A stretch of 64,000 bases of DNA from positions 62,001 through 126,000 of the forward strand of contig JBMYWH010000001.1 of NCBI GenBank assembly GCA_049607205.1. Direction: 5' to 3'. The translations under genes and the position numbers were made by a program. Below, one piece after another: positions 18,084 to 27,994 of this stretch. The notes beneath the pieces were generated by a model, which saw nothing but the letters and a program-made list of their open reading frames with translations, made no database searches and had not been told where the DNA came from. Within the stretch, counting starts at the first letter, position 1. Every line of letters starts with the position of its first letter. This DNA is from JBELHR01 sp049607205. Its GTDB lineage: Bacteria; Bacteroidota; Bacteroidia; Flavobacteriales; Flavobacteriaceae.

Positions 18084-18389
18084 ATGGGTTTTTTAGGGTC
18101 AATCGTAAGTGGGCGTTTCTTAGTAGGAGAAAAATCTTATTCCAACTGGAAATGGATTTTGATTTTTGTGAGTTTCGGACTCTTTATGATTTATAGGTCT
18201 CATAAAACAGAATCTATGGTCATGGAGATGGCTGGATTAAAAAAAGAACTTAGCGCATTACGTGCTCAATATATAGAGTCTAGTGAGGCTTTGATGAGAA
18301 TGAAGTTAGAATCTAACGTAAGGTTAAAGGTCGAAGATATGGGGATTCATCCTTCTTTAGAGCCGCCTTATAAAATATATGTAGATTAA
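18084..18389 (+). CDS. ftsL: FtsL-like cell-division protein
   Basis: The 101-residue bitopic membrane protein has a short N-terminal tail, one transmembrane segment (about residues 24-39, WILIFVSFGLFMIY) and a periplasmic coiled-coil-like helix (about 45-75: EMAGLKKELSALRAQYIESS). The end, RLKVEDMGIHPSLEPPYKI, resembles the C-terminus of FtsL proteins. Similarity in this family is weak, so the call rests mainly on size, topology and position between rsmH and ftsI. FtsL would bind FtsQ and FtsB and activate FtsWI at the septum. Confidence 0.75.
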   Translation: MGFLGSIVSGRFLVGEKSYSNWKWILIFVSFGLFMIYRSHKTESMVMEMAGLKKELSALRAQYIESSEALMRMKLESNVRLKVEDMGIHPSLEPPYKIYVD

Positions 18390-18390
18390 A

Positions 18391-20370
18391 TTGATAAAGA
18401 ACACGTCACATATCTTAAGTAGAGTATACATCTTATTCGGGGTGATTGTCTGCATGTTCGCGCTTATTCTTTTTAAAGTTGTGAAAATCCAGTATAAGGA
18501 AGGGCCTAGGTACAGAGCAAAGTCTGAGGCTTTGACTTTGAGAAGGGATACCTTGCACGGGGATCGTGGAAATGTTTATTCTATTGATGGAAGCTTGTTA
18601 GCAACGTCTATGTCTAAATTCGAAGTTCGAATGGATGTGAAGACTGTTTCTGAAAAGTTGTTTAATGCTGAGGTAGATGCCTTGGCTGATTCTCTGGCTT
18701 CTTTTAAAGGGGTGTCGAAGTCTTCGATGAAAACTATGCTTCTCAAGGCCAGGTCGAAAAAAGAACGCTATCGTTTAATAGCAAGAGATTTGCGATATGG
18801 GGAGTATATGCGTCTTAAGAGTTTTCCTATTTTCAATCAAGGAGTTTATAAAGGTGGTTTTATTACTCGTAAATCCCAGGTTAGAGCAAGGCCTATCGGA
18901 GGTGTTGCGGCTCGAACTGTAGGTTATGATGATTACAGAGGTGCTGTAGGGGTTGAAGGAAATTTTAGAAATTATTTAAGAGGGGTAGACGGTTGGCGTT
19001 TGGAGCAAAGGATTGCTCGTGGACAATGGAAACCTATTAGTGATAGTAATGAGAAGGATCCTGTGGACGGGAGAGATGTTGTTACTACTTTAGATGTAAA
19101 TATTCAGGATATAGCGCATCATTCCTTGTTGAAGCAGTTGGAGAAATTTCAAGCGGATCATGGATGTGTAATTGTGATGGAGAGAGAGACAGGAGAGATT
19201 AGAGCCATTGCAAACCTAGGAAGAGGCGAGGATGGCCAGTATTTTGAATCTAGAAATTATGGAGTGTATGAATCTCATGAACCAGGCTCTACCTTTAAGG
19301 TGGCGAGTCTTATGGTTGCTTTAGAAGATAAAAAGATCGACACAAGTCATGTGTTTGATACCGAGGAGGGTAAAATTAAAGTTTATAACTCTTGGGTAAA
19401 AGATTCTAAAAGAGGAGGTTTTGGTAAAGTGAGTATGGCAAAAGCTATTGAGCTTTCTTCAAATGTTGCAGTAGTGAAAATGGTTCAAGAGGCTTATGGT
19501 TCTGATCCTTCAAAATTTGTTGAAGGTTTAGATGATATAGGTTTGAATCATAAAACTGGAATTGAAATTAAAGGAGAGGGAGATGCTTGGTATCCAAGGC
19601 CGAGTGATGAGAATTGGTCGGGGCTTAGTCTGCCATGGATGTCCTGGGGTTATGGACTTCGGTTTACACCTTTGCAGATGTTGACCTTTTATAATGCCAT
19701 TGCCAATGAAGGTGTGATGGTGAAGCCTCAAATTGTAAAAGAAATTAAATATCAGAATAAAGTAGAACAAGAGTTTGATCCAGTTGTCTTAAACGATGAA
19801 ATTGCAAGTGAAAAGACTTTGGTTCAGATTAAGGACATCTTAAAGCATGTAGTTGAGCGTGGAACTGCCAAGAATATTTATGATGAGAATTTTTCAATGG
19901 CTGGAAAGACAGGTACATGTCAAACTAATTATTGGACAGGTGATACTCAGTATATCTCTTCCTTTGTTGGTTTTTTTCCAGTAGAGAACCCTAAGTATTC
20001 ATGTATAGTAGTGGTGCATAAGCCTAATAAGAGATTGGGTTATTATGGTGCAACAGTTGCAGCTCCGGTGTTTAAAGAGATTGCACAGAAAATATATACA
20101 TCTACCCCAAAAGTAGAGATGTTTAGACAGGAAGAAATTGCTTTTGAGTCCTTAGAGCTCCCTTATGTAGAGGAGGGTGGTTCGGCTCAAAAGCCTTTTT
20201 CCGAAATGCCAAATTTAAAAGGGATGGCTGCGATGGACGCTGTGGCATTGATGGAAAATATGGGAATGAAAGTGTATATCTCAGGGCAAGGTTTTGGTAA
20301 AGTTAAAGCCCAGTCGGTTAAAAGAGGTGCAAAATTAAGAAAGGGAGCAAAAATCACGATAAGGATATGA
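18391..20370 (+). CDS. ftsI: Septal peptidoglycan transpeptidase (PBP3, PASTA-bearing)
   Basis: The 659-residue protein has an N-terminal anchor (about 10-30). The dimerisation domain follows. The transpeptidase has three active-site motifs: EPGSTFK (nucleophile Ser about residue 304), SSN at about 353 and KTGT at about 512. A single PASTA-like domain closes the protein (MPNLKGMAAMDAVALMENMGMKV). Class B PBP length is normal. It cross-links septal peptidoglycan with FtsW. The start is a TTG at 18391, one base after the ftsL stop; no ATG lies close in frame before the membrane segment. It overlaps murE by 4 bp. Confidence 0.94.
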   Translation: MIKNTSHILSRVYILFGVIVCMFALILFKVVKIQYKEGPRYRAKSEALTLRRDTLHGDRGNVYSIDGSLLATSMSKFEVRMDVKTVSEKLFNAEVDALADSLASFKGVSKSSMKTMLLKARSKKERYRLIARDLRYGEYMRLKSFPIFNQGVYKGGFITRKSQVRARPIGGVAARTVGYDDYRGAVGVEGNFRNYLRGVDGWRLEQRIARGQWKPISDSNEKDPVDGRDVVTTLDVNIQDIAHHSLLKQLEKFQADHGCVIVMERETGEIRAIANLGRGEDGQYFESRNYGVYESHEPGSTFKVASLMVALEDKKIDTSHVFDTEEGKIKVYNSWVKDSKRGGFGKVSMAKAIELSSNVAVVKMVQEAYGSDPSKFVEGLDDIGLNHKTGIEIKGEGDAWYPRPSDENWSGLSLPWMSWGYGLRFTPLQMLTFYNAIANEGVMVKPQIVKEIKYQNKVEQEFDPVVLNDEIASEKTLVQIKDILKHVVERGTAKNIYDENFSMAGKTGTCQTNYWTGDTQYISSFVGFFPVENPKYSCIVVVHKPNKRLGYYGATVAAPVFKEIAQKIYTSTPKVEMFRQEEIAFESLELPYVEEGGSAQKPFSEMPNLKGMAAMDAVALMENMGMKVYISGQGFGKVKAQSVKRGAKLRKGAKITIRI

Positions 20371-21824
20371 TGCTAGAGAAACTACTTGTTGGTGTTGATT
20401 GTCTGGAGCTTCTGAATTTTAAAAATTTAGAGGTATCTACTCTTGCTTTTGATTCGAGGAAGGTTGAGCAAGAAGGCGTGTTTGTTGCTTTAACAGGGAC
20501 TCAGGTAAATGGTCATGATTATATTGATGTGGCTCTTGCTCAAGGAGCTGTTGTGATTGTTTGTGAGGTTTTACCTGAAGTTATACCTGCTGAAATAGTT
20601 TATGTAAAGGTTGAGTCGTCATCGAAAGCATTGTCTTTGATGGCTTCTAATTATTATGGAAATCCGTCGAAGGATTTAAAAGTTGTTGGGATTACCGGAA
20701 CCAACGGGAAAACAACTATAGCAACACAGTTGTTTGAGGTTTCTAGATCTTTAGGTTTTTCAAGTGGCTTGCTATCTACTGTAAAAGTTTGTATTGACGA
20801 GCATGAGTTTCCTGCTACTCATACCACACCCGATGCTTTACAGATTAATTATTATATGCGTGAAATGGTTGATGCGGGTGCGTCTTACTGTTTTATGGAG
20901 GTTAGTTCTCATGGAATTGATCAAAATAGAATCGAAGGAATTGATTTCACGGGAGCGGTATTTACAAATCTAAGTCATGATCATTTAGATTATCATAAAG
21001 ATTTTAAGTCTTATCGTGATGTCAAGAAACGCTTGTTCGATGGCCTGTCTAAGTCGGCCTTTTCCTTAGTGAATAAAGATGATAAAAATGGAGTTTTTAT
21101 GTTGCAAAACAGTAATTCCAAGAAGCGTTTTTATGGATTGAAGTCTGTGTCAGACTACCATGGAAAGGTGATAGAGAACGGTCTTTTTGGTCTTCATTTG
21201 AAGATTAATAATCATGAATTATATACTAAGATGTTGGGCTTATTTAATGCTTACAACTTATTAGCGATTTATGGAGTAGGTATGGAGCTTGGATGGTCAG
21301 AAGAGGATCTGTTGAGAGCTCTTTCATTGCTCCAAGGAGCAGATGGTCGATTTCAGTGCACCGTAAGTCAAACTGGAGTCTATGTAATTGTGGATTATGC
21401 CCATACTCCCGATGCGCTTAAGAATGTGCTTGAGACTATCAGTGACTTTAAAGGAAATGGAAAAGTGATCAGTGTTTTTGGTTGCGGTGGAGATAGAGAT
21501 CGAAGCAAGCGACCAATTATGGCTAGAATAGGTGTGGGTATGAGTGATTATGCTGTGCTTACCTCAGATAACCCAAGAACTGAGGATCCGAATGAGATAT
21601 TAGCTGAAATGGAAAGAGGAGTTGCATCAGAAGATGTATCTAAATATATAGTGATTCCTGACCGTAAGCAAGGGATTAAATTGGCTTGTCAACAGGCGTC
21701 ATCGGGTGATGTGCTTTTGATAGCTGGAAAGGGACATGAGACTTATCAAGAAATCGGGAAACAACGATTCGATTTTGATGACAACCTTGTGGTGAGTGAA
21801 CTATTAACCGAATTAAAGAAATAA
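20367..21824 (+). CDS. murE: UDP-MurNAc-tripeptide ligase (meso-diaminopimelate adding)
   Basis: The 485-residue Mur ligase has the ATP loop GITGTNGKTT (about 108-117), the central SSHGIDQNRIEGIDFTGAVFTNLSHDHLDYH motif and the C-terminal DNPRTEDP. The DNPR box is the known specificity determinant for meso-diaminopimelate rather than lysine, so the cell wall is of the DAP type. The ATG at 20367 overlaps the ftsI stop; a second ATG follows directly. It overlaps mraY by one base. Confidence 0.96.
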   Translation: MMLEKLLVGVDCLELLNFKNLEVSTLAFDSRKVEQEGVFVALTGTQVNGHDYIDVALAQGAVVIVCEVLPEVIPAEIVYVKVESSSKALSLMASNYYGNPSKDLKVVGITGTNGKTTIATQLFEVSRSLGFSSGLLSTVKVCIDEHEFPATHTTPDALQINYYMREMVDAGASYCFMEVSSHGIDQNRIEGIDFTGAVFTNLSHDHLDYHKDFKSYRDVKKRLFDGLSKSAFSLVNKDDKNGVFMLQNSNSKKRFYGLKSVSDYHGKVIENGLFGLHLKINNHELYTKMLGLFNAYNLLAIYGVGMELGWSEEDLLRALSLLQGADGRFQCTVSQTGVYVIVDYAHTPDALKNVLETISDFKGNGKVISVFGCGGDRDRSKRPIMARIGVGMSDYAVLTSDNPRTEDPNEILAEMERGVASEDVSKYIVIPDRKQGIKLACQQASSGDVLLIAGKGHETYQEIGKQRFDFDDNLVVSELLTELKK

Positions 21825-23044
21825 TGTTATATCAATTTTTTGAATACTTAAATGAAGTTTTTGGGCTTAGTGGAGCCGGAATGTTTCGATACATTTCATT
21901 TAGGTCAGCTTTGGCCTTTTTGACGGCCTTGACTATTGCTACTGTATTTGGTAAAAAGATTATTCTTTATTTGCAAAAATTACAGGTGGGAGAAACGGTT
22001 CGAGACTTAGGTTTAGAGGGGCAGAATCAGAAAGCTGGAACACCAACTATGGGGGGTGTGATTATAATACTCGCTACTTTGATTCCGGTCTTGTTGTTCA
22101 ATCGCTTGGATAATGTTTATATCATTATTTTGATTGTTTCCACACTTTGGATGGGTGGTATTGGATTCTTGGATGATTATATCAAGGTGTTCAAAAAAGA
22201 TAAAGAAGGACTTAAAGGAAGATTTAAGATTATAGGTCAAGTTGGGTTGGGCTTGTTTGTAGGAGTGAGTTTGTATTTCTATGAGGGAGTTACGATGAAA
22301 GAGGAGCTTCGCGATCCTGTGCTTATAGAGCAGAATGGAGGAGATGTTTTTGGGCCGGCTGAAAAGGCAGTGAAAACAACTATTCCTTTTTTAAAAAATA
22401 ATGAATTGGATTACGCTAAAGCTTTAGAGTTTATTGGTGATGATTATCAGTCTTATGGTTGGCTCATCTTTATTCCTATTGTTGTTTTTATCATTACAGC
22501 AGTTTCCAATGGAGCGAATTTAACGGATGGAATTGATGGCTTAGCGGCAGGTTCTTCTGCTATAATAGTTCTGGCTCTAGGGGTGCTTGCCTGGGTTTCG
22601 GGAAATGTAGTGTTTGCTGATTATCTCGATGTGATGTATATCCCTAACTCTGGAGAAATTACCATTTTTATTTCGGCCTTTGCTGGAGCTTTGATTGGTT
22701 TTCTTTGGTATAATACTTATCCCGCACAAGTCTTTATGGGTGATACAGGCTCATTGATGATAGGAGGTATTATTGCGGTGATTGCAATCATGGTGCGTAA
22801 AGAGTTGTTGATTCCAATTTTAGCTGGAATCTTTTTGATAGAGAATTTGTCAGTAGTTATGCAGGTTTCTTTTTTTAAGTATACAAAAAAGAAATATGGA
22901 GAGGGAAGACGAATTTTTAAGATGTCTCCATTACATCATCATTTTCAGGTTGAGGGGTATCACGAGAGTAAGATTGTTGTAAGATTTTGGATTATTGGAA
23001 TCTTATTAGCTGTATTTACAATAGTAACCTTAAAAATAAGATAA
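21824..23044 (+). CDS. mraY: Phospho-MurNAc-pentapeptide transferase
   Basis: The 406-residue polytopic inner-membrane enzyme makes lipid I. Motifs: KAGTPTMGGVIII (about 66-78), FLDDYIKVFKKDKEGL (catalytic aspartates), NGANLTDGIDGLAAGS, MGDTGSL and the HHHFQ near the C-terminus. Compared with a typical bacterial MraY of about 360 residues, it carries an extra loop (about 155-205: DPVLIEQNGGDVFGP onward); longer loops here are known in Bacteroidota. Encoded between murE and murD with no gap. Confidence 0.96.
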   Translation: MLYQFFEYLNEVFGLSGAGMFRYISFRSALAFLTALTIATVFGKKIILYLQKLQVGETVRDLGLEGQNQKAGTPTMGGVIIILATLIPVLLFNRLDNVYIIILIVSTLWMGGIGFLDDYIKVFKKDKEGLKGRFKIIGQVGLGLFVGVSLYFYEGVTMKEELRDPVLIEQNGGDVFGPAEKAVKTTIPFLKNNELDYAKALEFIGDDYQSYGWLIFIPIVVFIITAVSNGANLTDGIDGLAAGSSAIIVLALGVLAWVSGNVVFADYLDVMYIPNSGEITIFISAFAGALIGFLWYNTYPAQVFMGDTGSLMIGGIIAVIAIMVRKELLIPILAGIFLIENLSVVMQVSFFKYTKKKYGEGRRIFKMSPLHHHFQVEGYHESKIVVRFWIIGILLAVFTIVTLKIR

Positions 23045-24385
23045 GTGATTGATTTAGTTGTTTTAGGAGGTGGTGAAAGTGGTGTTGGTGCCGCTATAGC
23101 AGGAAAGCATTTGGGCTACCGAGTGTTTGTTTCTGATGCTTCTTCTATGGCAGATAATTACATAAATCGCTTGACTGAACAAGGGATAGAATTTGAGCAA
23201 GGAGGACATGATAAGTTGCGAATTCTAGCTGCTGATTTAGTGGTAAAAAGTCCAGGGATTCCTGATGGAATTCCCTTGATAAAAGAGTTACACGATAGGG
23301 GAGTTCAGGTGATTTCTGAGATAGAGTTTGGAGCGCGTAATTGTGCTGCAAAACTCATAGGAATTACGGGGTCTAATGGAAAGACTACAACTACCTCCTT
23401 GGTGTATCATATATTAAAAAAAGCGGGTCAAAATGTTGGTCTTGCAGGGAATATTGGGAAGAGTTTTGCAGAGCAAGTAGTCTCTGAATCATACGATTCC
23501 TACGTTCTAGAACTTAGTAGTTTTCAGTTGGATGGAATTGATGAATTTTGTCCTGAAATAGGAATGCTGCTGAATATTTCTCCAGATCATTTAGATCGTT
23601 ACGATTATGATTTTCAGAAATATATAGATTCAAAGTTTAGGTTGACTATGAATCAAAGTGAAAAAGATTACTTGATTTATGATGGAGATGATCCTGTAAT
23701 CGAAACCTATTTAAATAATAATAACCATCAAATTAAAGCTCAATTACTTCCTTTTTCTTTAGAGAGAGAGATTAGTCCAGGGGCTTATGTTAAAAATGAT
23801 AAAATCCATATCGATATGAACCAAGATAAATTTACAATGGAAATTGAGAAGCTTGCTATGCAAGGGAGACACAATACTAAAAATATGATGGCAGCCGCAA
23901 TGGCCGCTAAGTTAATGAAGGTTCGTAACAAGGATCTAATGGAGAGTCTTGAGGATTTTGAAGGAGTGGAACATCGATTGGAAAAGTTCCTTAAGATTAA
24001 TGGAGTTCAATATATAAACGACTCAAAGGCAACTAATGTAAATGCTACCTTTTATGCTTTAGAATGTATGGAGGAGCCTACAGTTTGGATTGTTGGTGGG
24101 GTGGATAAAGGAAATGACTATACAGAATTAATGCCCTTGGTAAGGTCTAAGGTAAAAGGTATTGTCTGTTTAGGTTTAGATAATGAAAAGATCATAGAAA
24201 CTTTTAATGGCTTAGTTCCATTGATTGTGGAAACTGCTGGTGCTGAAGAAGCGGCAAAAGTAGCTTATAAAATTGCCGAAAAAGGTGATGCAGTGTTGCT
24301 TTCACCGGCCTGTGCTAGTTTTGATTTATTCAAAAGTTATGAGGATAGAGGGCAACAATTTAAAGATGCGGTAAGAAAACTGTAA
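23045..24385 (+). CDS. murD: UDP-MurNAc-L-alanine:D-glutamate ligase
   Basis: The 446-residue protein has an N-terminal Rossmann-type UDP-binding motif (LGGGESGVGAA), the ATP loop GITGSNGKTTTT (about 105-116), the LDRYDYDFQKYIDSKF central region and NDSKATNVNATFYAL with a C-terminal LSPACASFDLFKSYEDRG, which is specific for MurD. It adds D-glutamate in the cytoplasm. The start is a GTG at 23045, immediately after the mraY stop. Confidence 0.96.
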   Translation: MIDLVVLGGGESGVGAAIAGKHLGYRVFVSDASSMADNYINRLTEQGIEFEQGGHDKLRILAADLVVKSPGIPDGIPLIKELHDRGVQVISEIEFGARNCAAKLIGITGSNGKTTTTSLVYHILKKAGQNVGLAGNIGKSFAEQVVSESYDSYVLELSSFQLDGIDEFCPEIGMLLNISPDHLDRYDYDFQKYIDSKFRLTMNQSEKDYLIYDGDDPVIETYLNNNNHQIKAQLLPFSLEREISPGAYVKNDKIHIDMNQDKFTMEIEKLAMQGRHNTKNMMAAAMAAKLMKVRNKDLMESLEDFEGVEHRLEKFLKINGVQYINDSKATNVNATFYALECMEEPTVWIVGGVDKGNDYTELMPLVRSKVKGIVCLGLDNEKIIETFNGLVPLIVETAGAEEAAKVAYKIAEKGDAVLLSPACASFDLFKSYEDRGQQFKDAVRKL

Positions 24386-25600
24386 ATGAGAAAATTATTA
24401 GGACATATCAAAGGGGATAAAGTATTGTGGGGGCTTGTGGTTCTCATGGGTATCTTGTCTTTTATGCCCGTGTATAGTGCTGCTTCTAATTTGGAGTTTG
24501 TAGTGAATAATGGTACTACAATTTCTCATTTGTTCAAGCATGCTGTAATGGTGTTTATTGGTTTAGCGTTTATGACGCTTCTGCCTTTGATTGAATATAA
24601 ATGGTTTGGAAATCTGTCTTTTTTGATGTTGGTTGGAGCTATAATATTGTTGTTTGTGACAGCTATACAAGGCGATACTATTGGAGGGGCTAATGCTTCT
24701 AGATGGTTGAGATTTGGTGGTTTTTCTGTTCAAACATCTACTGTTGCAAGTTTGGCTTTGATGATTTATACCGCGAGGTATTTGTACGACCATCGCGATA
24801 AAGAAATTAATCTTAAAGATAGCTTTTGGAAAATTTGGATTCCAATATTCTTAGTGGTGGGACTCATATTTCCAGCTAACTTTTCTTCAGCCGCACTGGT
24901 GTTTTTATCTGTGATTACCTTGCTTGCATTAGGTTCTTATCCTTTTAGTATTTTGTTAGGTATGGGAGGGGTTTTATGTGCTTTATTAGGGGTTTTTATA
25001 CTCCTGACCTTTGTGCTTCCAGAGGATGTTCTGCCTAACCGAGTGGGTACTTGGAAGTCTCGAATTGAGTCTTATATGGATGAAGATTCTCCAGAGAGTT
25101 ATCAGGTGGAAAAGGCTAAAATTGCTATAGCTACTGGTGGTTTAACGGGTTTAGGACCTGGTAAATCTGTTCAGAAAAATTTTCTTCCTCAAAGTTCTTC
25201 AGATTTTATTTTTGCTATAATAATTGAAGAGTATGGATTAGTAGGGGGCTTAAGCGTGCTTGCCTTCTATTTTTTAATGTTGCAAAGAATTGTGATCATA
25301 GCTAGAAAGGCTACAACGGTTTTTGGGACTTTATTAGTGATAGGACTTGGCTTACCTATACTTTTTCAAGCGATAATAAATATGGCAGTAGCTACAAATT
25401 TAATGCCAGTTACCGGGCAAACTTTACCTTTTGTGAGTAGTGGTGGAACCTCTATGTGGATCACTTGTATTGCAGTAGGGATGATATTGAGTGTTAGTGC
25501 AGCTACCCAGAAACAAGAAGAATTAGAAAAGGAACTTGAGAAAGAAAGTCAGGAAGATATAATGATGAGTGATAATCCAGAACTAGCGTATGATAAATAG
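24386..25600 (+). CDS. ftsW: Septal peptidoglycan glycosyltransferase (SEDS family)
   Basis: The 404-residue SEDS protein has about ten membrane segments and the family signatures GGANASRWLRFGGFSVQTS, the IATGGLTGLGPGKSVQKNFLPQSSSDFIFAIIIEE loop and LPFVSSGGTSMW. It polymerises lipid II at the septum together with FtsI. The dcw position between murD and murG identifies it as FtsW rather than RodA, whose gene lies at 56049-57326. A Glu/Lys-rich cytoplasmic tail follows the last segment. It overlaps murG by 11 bp. Confidence 0.94.
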   Translation: MRKLLGHIKGDKVLWGLVVLMGILSFMPVYSAASNLEFVVNNGTTISHLFKHAVMVFIGLAFMTLLPLIEYKWFGNLSFLMLVGAIILLFVTAIQGDTIGGANASRWLRFGGFSVQTSTVASLALMIYTARYLYDHRDKEINLKDSFWKIWIPIFLVVGLIFPANFSSAALVFLSVITLLALGSYPFSILLGMGGVLCALLGVFILLTFVLPEDVLPNRVGTWKSRIESYMDEDSPESYQVEKAKIAIATGGLTGLGPGKSVQKNFLPQSSSDFIFAIIIEEYGLVGGLSVLAFYFLMLQRIVIIARKATTVFGTLLVIGLGLPILFQAIINMAVATNLMPVTGQTLPFVSSGGTSMWITCIAVGMILSVSAATQKQEELEKELEKESQEDIMMSDNPELAYDK

Positions 25601-26669
25601 AGTTTTAATAAGTGGAGGGGGAACCGGTGGACATATATATCCGGCTATTTCAATAGCGGATCAAATTAAGTCGCGCTATCCTAAAGCTGAGTTTTTATTT
25701 GTAGGAGCAAAGGATAGAATGGAAATGCAGAAAGTTCCTCAAGCAGGATATAAAATTAAAGGCTTGTGGATTTCAGGGGTGCAACGTTCTCTTACAGCTA
25801 AAAATATATCTTTTCCTTTTAAACTTATTTCTAGTCTATGGAAAGCTTATTGGCTTGTTAGGAAGTTTAAGCCAGAAATCGTTATTGGTACAGGAGGTTT
25901 TGCCTCTGGTCCGGTCTTGTATGTTGCGAGTAAATTGGGTATTCCCTGTATAATTCAGGAACAGAATTCCTATCCTGGAATAACCAATAAACTCTTGGCG
26001 GGTTCTGTAGAGAAGATTGCCGTGGCTTATGACGATATGCATCGATTTTTTCCTAAGGAAAAGATCATGAAAACGGGAAATCCGGTACGTGCTGATTTAT
26101 TGGATTTGTCAGAAGCGAATCTCGAAGATTATGCTGATTTAGGATTAAGTTCTGATAAGAAGACGCTTTTAGTTATTGGAGGATCTTTAGGAGCACGGCG
26201 GGTGAATCAGCTGATTGCTGAAAAACTTGATTTGTTTAAGGAGTTGGGACTGCAGCTTATATGGCAATGTGGGTCTTTGTATTATGAAGAGTATAAGAAG
26301 TATCAAGATGAGTCGGTTAAAGTAATGGCTTTTATTAATGATATGCCCCAAGTGTATCGATTGGCAGATTTCATTATTTCTCGAGCTGGTGCAAGTTCAG
26401 TTTCTGAGTTGGAGGTTGTGGGAAAGGCAGTCTTGTTTATTCCTTCACCTAACGTTGCAGAAGATCATCAGAGCAAAAACGCCCAGGCCATCGTACATAA
26501 AAATGCGGCCCTAATGCTTAGAGAAAAAGATTTGGATCAATTCGATACTGAATTTAAAGCCTTGGTAAAGGACCCTGAATTAGCGGGGCAACTAGGGAAG
26601 AATATAAAAAAACTAGAACTTACTCATGCGAGTGAGCTGATTGTAGATAAAATAGAAGAATTAATTTGA
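25590..26669 (+). CDS. murG: Undecaprenyl-PP-MurNAc-pentapeptide GlcNAc transferase
   Basis: The 359-residue GT-B glycosyltransferase forms lipid II. The N-terminal glycine loop SGGGTGGHIYPA (about 8-19) binds the diphosphate of the acceptor. GTGGFASGPV and IQEQNSYPGITNK are conserved. The donor site contains GGSLGAR and the ISRAGASSVSELEV signature. Length is normal. It overlaps ftsW by 11 bp and murC by 4 bp. Confidence 0.96.
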   Translation: MINRVLISGGGTGGHIYPAISIADQIKSRYPKAEFLFVGAKDRMEMQKVPQAGYKIKGLWISGVQRSLTAKNISFPFKLISSLWKAYWLVRKFKPEIVIGTGGFASGPVLYVASKLGIPCIIQEQNSYPGITNKLLAGSVEKIAVAYDDMHRFFPKEKIMKTGNPVRADLLDLSEANLEDYADLGLSSDKKTLLVIGGSLGARRVNQLIAEKLDLFKELGLQLIWQCGSLYYEEYKKYQDESVKVMAFINDMPQVYRLADFIISRAGASSVSELEVVGKAVLFIPSPNVAEDHQSKNAQAIVHKNAALMLREKDLDQFDTEFKALVKDPELAGQLGKNIKKLELTHASELIVDKIEELI

Positions 26670-27994
26670 GAAACGTAGTTTTCATAGGAATTGGAGGAAT
26701 AGGGATGAGCGCCCTTGCTCAATACTACTTATCACTTGGTAAGCAGGTGGTTGGCTATGATAAGACTCCAAGTTTAATTACCGCTATGTTAGCTGACAAG
26801 GGGGCCAAAATTGGCTTTGAGTTTGATACGGAATTATTAAAAGAGTTAGACCTTAATTCAGATAATACTTTATTGATCTATACTCCTGCAGTTTCTAGGG
26901 AGCATCCTTGGTTTAAGTATTTTGAAAACTTAAATATATTAGCCTTAAAAAGAGCTCAAGTATTGGGTGAAATCAGTAGAGAAACACGATGTTTAGCTGT
27001 TGCGGGTACGCATGGGAAGACCACTACTTCTGCTATTTTGGCTCATATAATGACTGTTGCTCAGACTGGCGCCTATGGTTTTTTAGGAGGTATTGCGAGT
27101 AATTATGAATCTAATTATATCGCTGGATCTACTGCGGTGAGTATCGTAGAAGCCGATGAATTTGATCGTTCGTTTTTGAGCTTGAACCCTGAGATAGCTT
27201 GTATCACTACGACCGACGCAGATCATTTAGATATATACGGTTCAAAGGATCAAGTGCAGCTTAGTTTTGAGGAATTTGCTCAAAAAGTAACAGGAGCCTT
27301 AGTTTATAGAAAAGGTCTTGATTTTAAGGGTTACTCTTATGGTTTGGAGGGAGAAGGAGCGGATTATGAATTGAGAAATATCAAAATATTAGATGGAGCA
27401 TATCATTTTGATGTGAAAACTCCTAAGAGCTATTGGGAGGCTTTTGAGTTTAAATTGCCAGGGAATCATAATTTATTGAATGCTTTAGCTGCAGTGGCAA
27501 TGGCAGATCAGTATGGTGTGAACTCCGAAGATATTAAAAAGAGCTTAAAAAGCTTTAAAGGTGTGGATAGGCGTTTTAGTATCAGACATCAAAGTGAGGA
27601 TTTAGTTCTAATCGATGATTATGCTCATCATCCTACAGAGGTTTTGGCCTTACTAGAGGGTCTTAAGCAGTTTTATCCAGAAGATGAATTGACTGCAGTT
27701 TTTCAGCCTCATTTGTTTTCTAGAACTCGAGATTTTATGGATGAGTTTGCTCAGGCCTTAGCGTCTTTTGATCACTTGGCATTATTGCCTATTTATCCGG
27801 CAAGAGAGCTGCCGATTGATGGGGTTAGTTCTGAGGTTTTAAAATCAAAAATAAAATCTGAGGATGTTGTTATAATTCAAAAAGAGGATTTTGAAAGTTT
27901 TATAGAGGGACATCGCAAGCGTGTTGTTGTATGTTTCGGTGCAGGAGATATAGGTTTAATGATTAAAAAATATGCAGATGAAAAAGCTATTTAA
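26666..27994 (+). CDS. murC: UDP-N-acetylmuramate:L-alanine ligase
   Basis: The 442-residue Mur ligase begins with FIGIGGIGMSALAQYYLSLG, the UDP-MurNAc-binding fold, then has the ATP loop AVAGTHGKTTTSA (about 110-122), VEADEFDRSFL and the DDYAHHPTEV motif characteristic of MurC. It adds the first L-alanine. The start is a TTG at 26666 overlapping the murG stop; the family N-terminus begins right there and no ATG fits better. Confidence 0.95.
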   Translation: MRNVVFIGIGGIGMSALAQYYLSLGKQVVGYDKTPSLITAMLADKGAKIGFEFDTELLKELDLNSDNTLLIYTPAVSREHPWFKYFENLNILALKRAQVLGEISRETRCLAVAGTHGKTTTSAILAHIMTVAQTGAYGFLGGIASNYESNYIAGSTAVSIVEADEFDRSFLSLNPEIACITTTDADHLDIYGSKDQVQLSFEEFAQKVTGALVYRKGLDFKGYSYGLEGEGADYELRNIKILDGAYHFDVKTPKSYWEAFEFKLPGNHNLLNALAAVAMADQYGVNSEDIKKSLKSFKGVDRRFSIRHQSEDLVLIDDYAHHPTEVLALLEGLKQFYPEDELTAVFQPHLFSRTRDFMDEFAQALASFDHLALLPIYPARELPIDGVSSEVLKSKIKSEDVVIIQKEDFESFIEGHRKRVVVCFGAGDIGLMIKKYADEKAI